A stretch of 7,810 bases of DNA from CAZVXI01 sp964631295 (GTDB lineage: Bacteria > Planctomycetota > Phycisphaerae > Phycisphaerales > SM1A02), in the NCBI GenBank assembly GCA_964631295.1, contig CAZVXI010000153.1:1-7810 (forward strand), given 5' to 3'. Numbering within the stretch: the stretch's first letter is position 1; each line of letters opens with the position of its first letter. The position numbers were made by a program, and so were the translations under genes. The notes below the pieces were generated by a model. It did not search any database. It was not told the DNA's origin and saw only the letters and a program-made list of their open reading frames with translations. This document shows, piece by piece, positions 5,764-7,810 of this stretch.

Positions 5764-7342
5764 TTTGCCGACGCCCGATCCCGATGCGTCATCCGAGATG
5801 TCCGCACAGGGCAACGACGAACATGCGCTCGACGATGCTGACCAGTGGCAGCGCATGCATCCGTCGTCTCTGATGTTCGGCGCGCTTTCGAGGATTGGCG
5901 CCTTCATCCTCCCGCTCGTACTGGTTGTGTTTTTCGGTGCCGGGCAGACATGGGAGGTCTGGGTCGGCGGATTCATTCTCCTGGGGATCTTCTTTGAAGC
6001 ATGGGTGTACTTCACATTGCGATACAAGCTCGCAGACCGCGAACTCATCGTGCGGCGTGGACTGATCTTCAAGAACGAACGCCATGTGCCGTACACGCGC
6101 ATTCAGAACATTGATCTCGCGCAGAATCCGCTGCATCGCATGTTCAACGTGGCAACGGTTCGTGTTGAGACGGCCGGCGGCAGTGAGCCGGAAGCGGTGC
6201 TGAAGGTTCTCTCTCTTGATGCTGTCGAGGAGATGCGTCGCCACATCTTCGTGCCTCGCCGGGCAGCAGCAGCCGTGATCAACCACGCGGACCCCGACGT
6301 TCACGCCAAGACTGTTGCCGACGATCCTCAGGAAGAGCAGCACCTGCTTCTTGCGCTCAGCACGGGAGAACTTGTCAGACTCGGGCTGACATCGGTTCGA
6401 GGCTTCGCTGTGGTCGCGGTTGTCATGGGCCTTGCATGGCAGTTTGATGTGCTCAATGCATTGACATCACGCATCCGTGAGTGGCTCGAGTCGCTGCAGA
6501 AAGTCGGCGGCGTGAGCATCTGGTTCTACATCGCGGCAGGACTCGGGGCACTGGTGATTTTCATGGTGCTGTCAATCGGCTGGGCGATCTGGAAGTTCCA
6601 TGGATTCCGCCTCGTGCGCATCGGAGACGACTTGCGTCTCACGTGCGGCCTGTTCACGAGACTCTCCGCAACAGTGCCCCGGCACCGCGTGCAACTCGTG
6701 TGTATCCGCGAGACGTTCGTTCACAGGTGGATGAACCGGGCGAGCGTCCGCATCGAAACTGCCAGCGGCGGCGGGTCAGAAGAGGGCGAACAGGCTCGTT
6801 TCAGCCAGAAGTGGATCGCGCCGCTCGTGAGGCGAGAGCATCTCGCTGATTTGCTCCGCGAGATCAACGAGCATGCAGCGGTCGTTGGGGAACAACTCGA
6901 CTGGCAACCGCTCGCGCCGCGCGCTCGCAGACGCAGCATTCGCAAGGCGATTCTGATCGTGGCATTGTGTTGCGCACTTGCTGCGATCGTGGTCGACCTC
7001 TGGGCGATTGCGCTGCTGGTGGTGTTGCTGCCGCTGGCGATCTGGCATGCGGTGGCGGCAGTACGGATAGCTGGCTATGTCCGCACCGGCTGGGGGATGA
7101 TGTATCGCAGCGGTGTGCTGTGGCGGAATACCTCGTTGACGATGTACAGCAAGATGCAGGTCATCTCCGCGCACAACTCCCCGTTTGACCGGCGATGGAA
7201 CATGGCACGCCTGCAGGTCGATACAGCGGGTGCTGGCCCGGCTGAACACAGCATCAGCATCGCCTACCTTGAGGCAGATGTCGTCGACGAGTTGCGCAGC
7301 GATCTCGCTCACGCAGCCCGCAGCGCTCGCTGGCGCATCTGA
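5753..7342 (+). CDS. ydbT: Triple bPH2-domain membrane protein, YdbT-like
   Basis: This 529-residue protein has three units, each a pair of membrane segments plus a bPH2 domain. Unit 1 has helices at about 45-63 and 69-88 and a domain at about 88-165, with 'ELIVRRGLI', 'VPYTRIQNIDLAQNPLHRMF' and 'VRVETAGG'. Unit 2 has helices at about 210-228 and 256-280 and a domain at about 283-375, with 'VPRHRVQLV' and 'ASVRIETASGG'. Unit 3 has helices at about 398-435 and a domain at about 440-520, with 'SGVLWRN', 'MYSKMQVISAHNSPFDRRW' and 'QVDTAGAG'. In unit 3 the P-x-x-R-[IV]-Q motif has decayed to YSKMQV, so that domain may bind something else or be structural. The acidic N-terminus (1-35) is disordered. 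ATG codons lie at 5747 and 5753; ribosome-site spacing favours 5753. It overlaps ydbS by 11 bases, so coupled translation and a joint complex are likely. The proposed role is cell-envelope defence or homeostasis, by analogy with Bacillus ydbST only. Confidence 0.87.
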   Translation: MASDLPTPDPDASSEMSAQGNDEHALDDADQWQRMHPSSLMFGALSRIGAFILPLVLVVFFGAGQTWEVWVGGFILLGIFFEAWVYFTLRYKLADRELIVRRGLIFKNERHVPYTRIQNIDLAQNPLHRMFNVATVRVETAGGSEPEAVLKVLSLDAVEEMRRHIFVPRRAAAAVINHADPDVHAKTVADDPQEEQHLLLALSTGELVRLGLTSVRGFAVVAVVMGLAWQFDVLNALTSRIREWLESLQKVGGVSIWFYIAAGLGALVIFMVLSIGWAIWKFHGFRLVRIGDDLRLTCGLFTRLSATVPRHRVQLVCIRETFVHRWMNRASVRIETASGGGSEEGEQARFSQKWIAPLVRREHLADLLREINEHAAVVGEQLDWQPLAPRARRRSIRKAILIVALCCALAAIVVDLWAIALLVVLLPLAIWHAVAAVRIAGYVRTGWGMMYRSGVLWRNTSLTMYSKMQVISAHNSPFDRRWNMARLQVDTAGAGPAEHSISIAYLEADVVDELRSDLAHAARSARWRI

Positions 7343-7346
7343 CGAG

Positions 7347-7355
7347 CCCTACACT
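7347..7355 (+). promoter_or_regulatory. CCCTACACT, possible -10 of a leaderless gene
   Basis: The same nonamer as upstream of ydbS, with TACACT at 7350-7355. Only 8 bases separate it from the ABC-F ATG at 7364. If TACACT is a -10 box, transcription would begin at or next to the A of ATG, giving a leaderless mRNA. This agrees with the lack of any Shine-Dalgarno in the 21-base gap after ydbT. Confidence 0.45.
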
Positions 7356-7363
7356 CTCCGGCG

Positions 7364-7810
7364 ATGGCGCTGCTGACTGTTTCAAATCTTGGTCATTCAT
7401 ACGGGACGCACGCGGTGCTGCGCGGTGCGACGTTTTCCATCGACCACGGCGAGAAGATCGGTTTTGTCGGCCGCAACGGCTCGGGCAAGACGACCCTGCT
7501 GCGCGCCATGCTTGGCACGCTCAAGGCCGATCAGGGATCGGTCCAGATGGCGAGGGGCGCTCGCATGGGCTACCTCAGCCAGGACCCCGACTTCAATCCG
7601 GAAGAAACCGTCCGTGATGCTGCTGAAGGGGCGTTTGCCGAGTTACACACGCTGCACCTGCAACTCAACAAGGTGTACGAGGACATGGCAGGCGCGGAAG
7701 GCGATGATCTCGAGCGGCTTCTCAAGCGACAGGCCGATCTCGACAGCAAGATGGAAGCGGCCGGGGGATACGCAATCGACCACCGAATTGATGCCATGCT
7801 GCACGCGCTT
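7364..7810 (+). CDS. ABC-F family ATPase, N-terminal part
   Basis: The frame runs open through the right edge (149 codons seen). The first ATP-binding domain begins at once, 'LTVSNLGHSYG' (4-14) as in ABC-F proteins, with no membrane segment. Walker A is GRNGSGKTT (36-44) and the Q-loop Gln is in YLSQDP (70-75). From about 90 a helical, charged insertion begins ('LHTLHLQLNKVYEDM', 'DLERLLKRQADLDSKM'), then 'GGYAIDHRIDAML'. This is the arm region typical of the Uup/EttA group, ahead of the ABC signature. ABC-F proteins act on ribosomes (rescue of stalled complexes, translation control, antibiotic protection). Uup-like is my best guess, from the 'GGY' and helical arm layout; subtype cannot be settled without the linker and second domain. 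The start is this ATG because the homology begins directly after it; no Shine-Dalgarno precedes it. Confidence 0.88.
   Translation, partial: MALLTVSNLGHSYGTHAVLRGATFSIDHGEKIGFVGRNGSGKTTLLRAMLGTLKADQGSVQMARGARMGYLSQDPDFNPEETVRDAAEGAFAELHTLHLQLNKVYEDMAGAEGDDLERLLKRQADLDSKMEAAGGYAIDHRIDAMLHAL

Noticed and set aside
5080..7810. ydbS-ydbT plus ABC-F as a dedicated antibiotic-resistance or defence island
   Set aside because: The ABC-F gene has its own promoter-like element and looks like the housekeeping Uup/EttA type. Nothing in the sequence ties it to ydbST beyond adjacency.

Overview
The window is GC-rich bacterial chromosome holding a partial tRNA gene and seven protein genes, the last one cut by the right edge. 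There is no sign of phage, transposon, CRISPR or plasmid DNA. The organism is probably a planctomycete, perhaps Phycisphaerae-like. I infer this from the style of the proteins (a lipoprotein carrying an 'N-x-x-RW-x-x-Q' and 'DLTGTY' domain that I associate with Planctomycetota, and long disordered N-terminal extensions on membrane proteins and an acyltransferase) and from the weak or absent Shine-Dalgarno sequences at several starts. This assignment is tentative.

Left part, minus strand (1-3932). Three genes are packed head to tail and look like one operon read right to left: an SLC13/DASS-family anion transporter (GTG start at 3932), a PLP-dependent cysteine synthase/cystathionine beta-synthase-family enzyme 4 bases further on, and a small secreted lipoprotein 18 bases after that. 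Transporter plus enzyme suggests uptake of an anion (sulfate or a carboxylate) that feeds sulfur amino-acid chemistry. The lipoprotein may be an unrelated passenger. About 335 bases without a convincing gene follow, then a strong intrinsic terminator (128-151), and then tRNA-Thr(GGT), which runs off the left edge.

Middle (3933-4353). This is a divergent intergenic region. Its right end is an AT-rich promoter block with short repeats and an inverted repeat. It leads into a good ribosome binding site, AAGGAG, and the acyltransferase gene.

Right part, plus strand (4354-7810). A left-handed beta-helix (hexapeptide) acyltransferase with a disordered Gln-Pro-rich N-terminus is followed by a ydbS-ydbT-type pair of bacterial PH-domain (bPH2) membrane proteins whose genes overlap by 11 bases. 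The start of an ABC-F ATPase follows. The ydbS and ABC-F genes are each preceded by the same nonamer, CCCTACACT, which looks like a -10 element. In front of the ABC-F gene it lies so close to the ATG that a leaderless mRNA is possible.

I see no clearly new multi-gene system. The points most worth a second look are the shared CCCTACACT element and possible leaderless starts, the Ser-for-Asn change in the substrate loop of the cysteine synthase homologue together with its transporter partner, and the gene-poor stretch between lipoprotein and tRNA.
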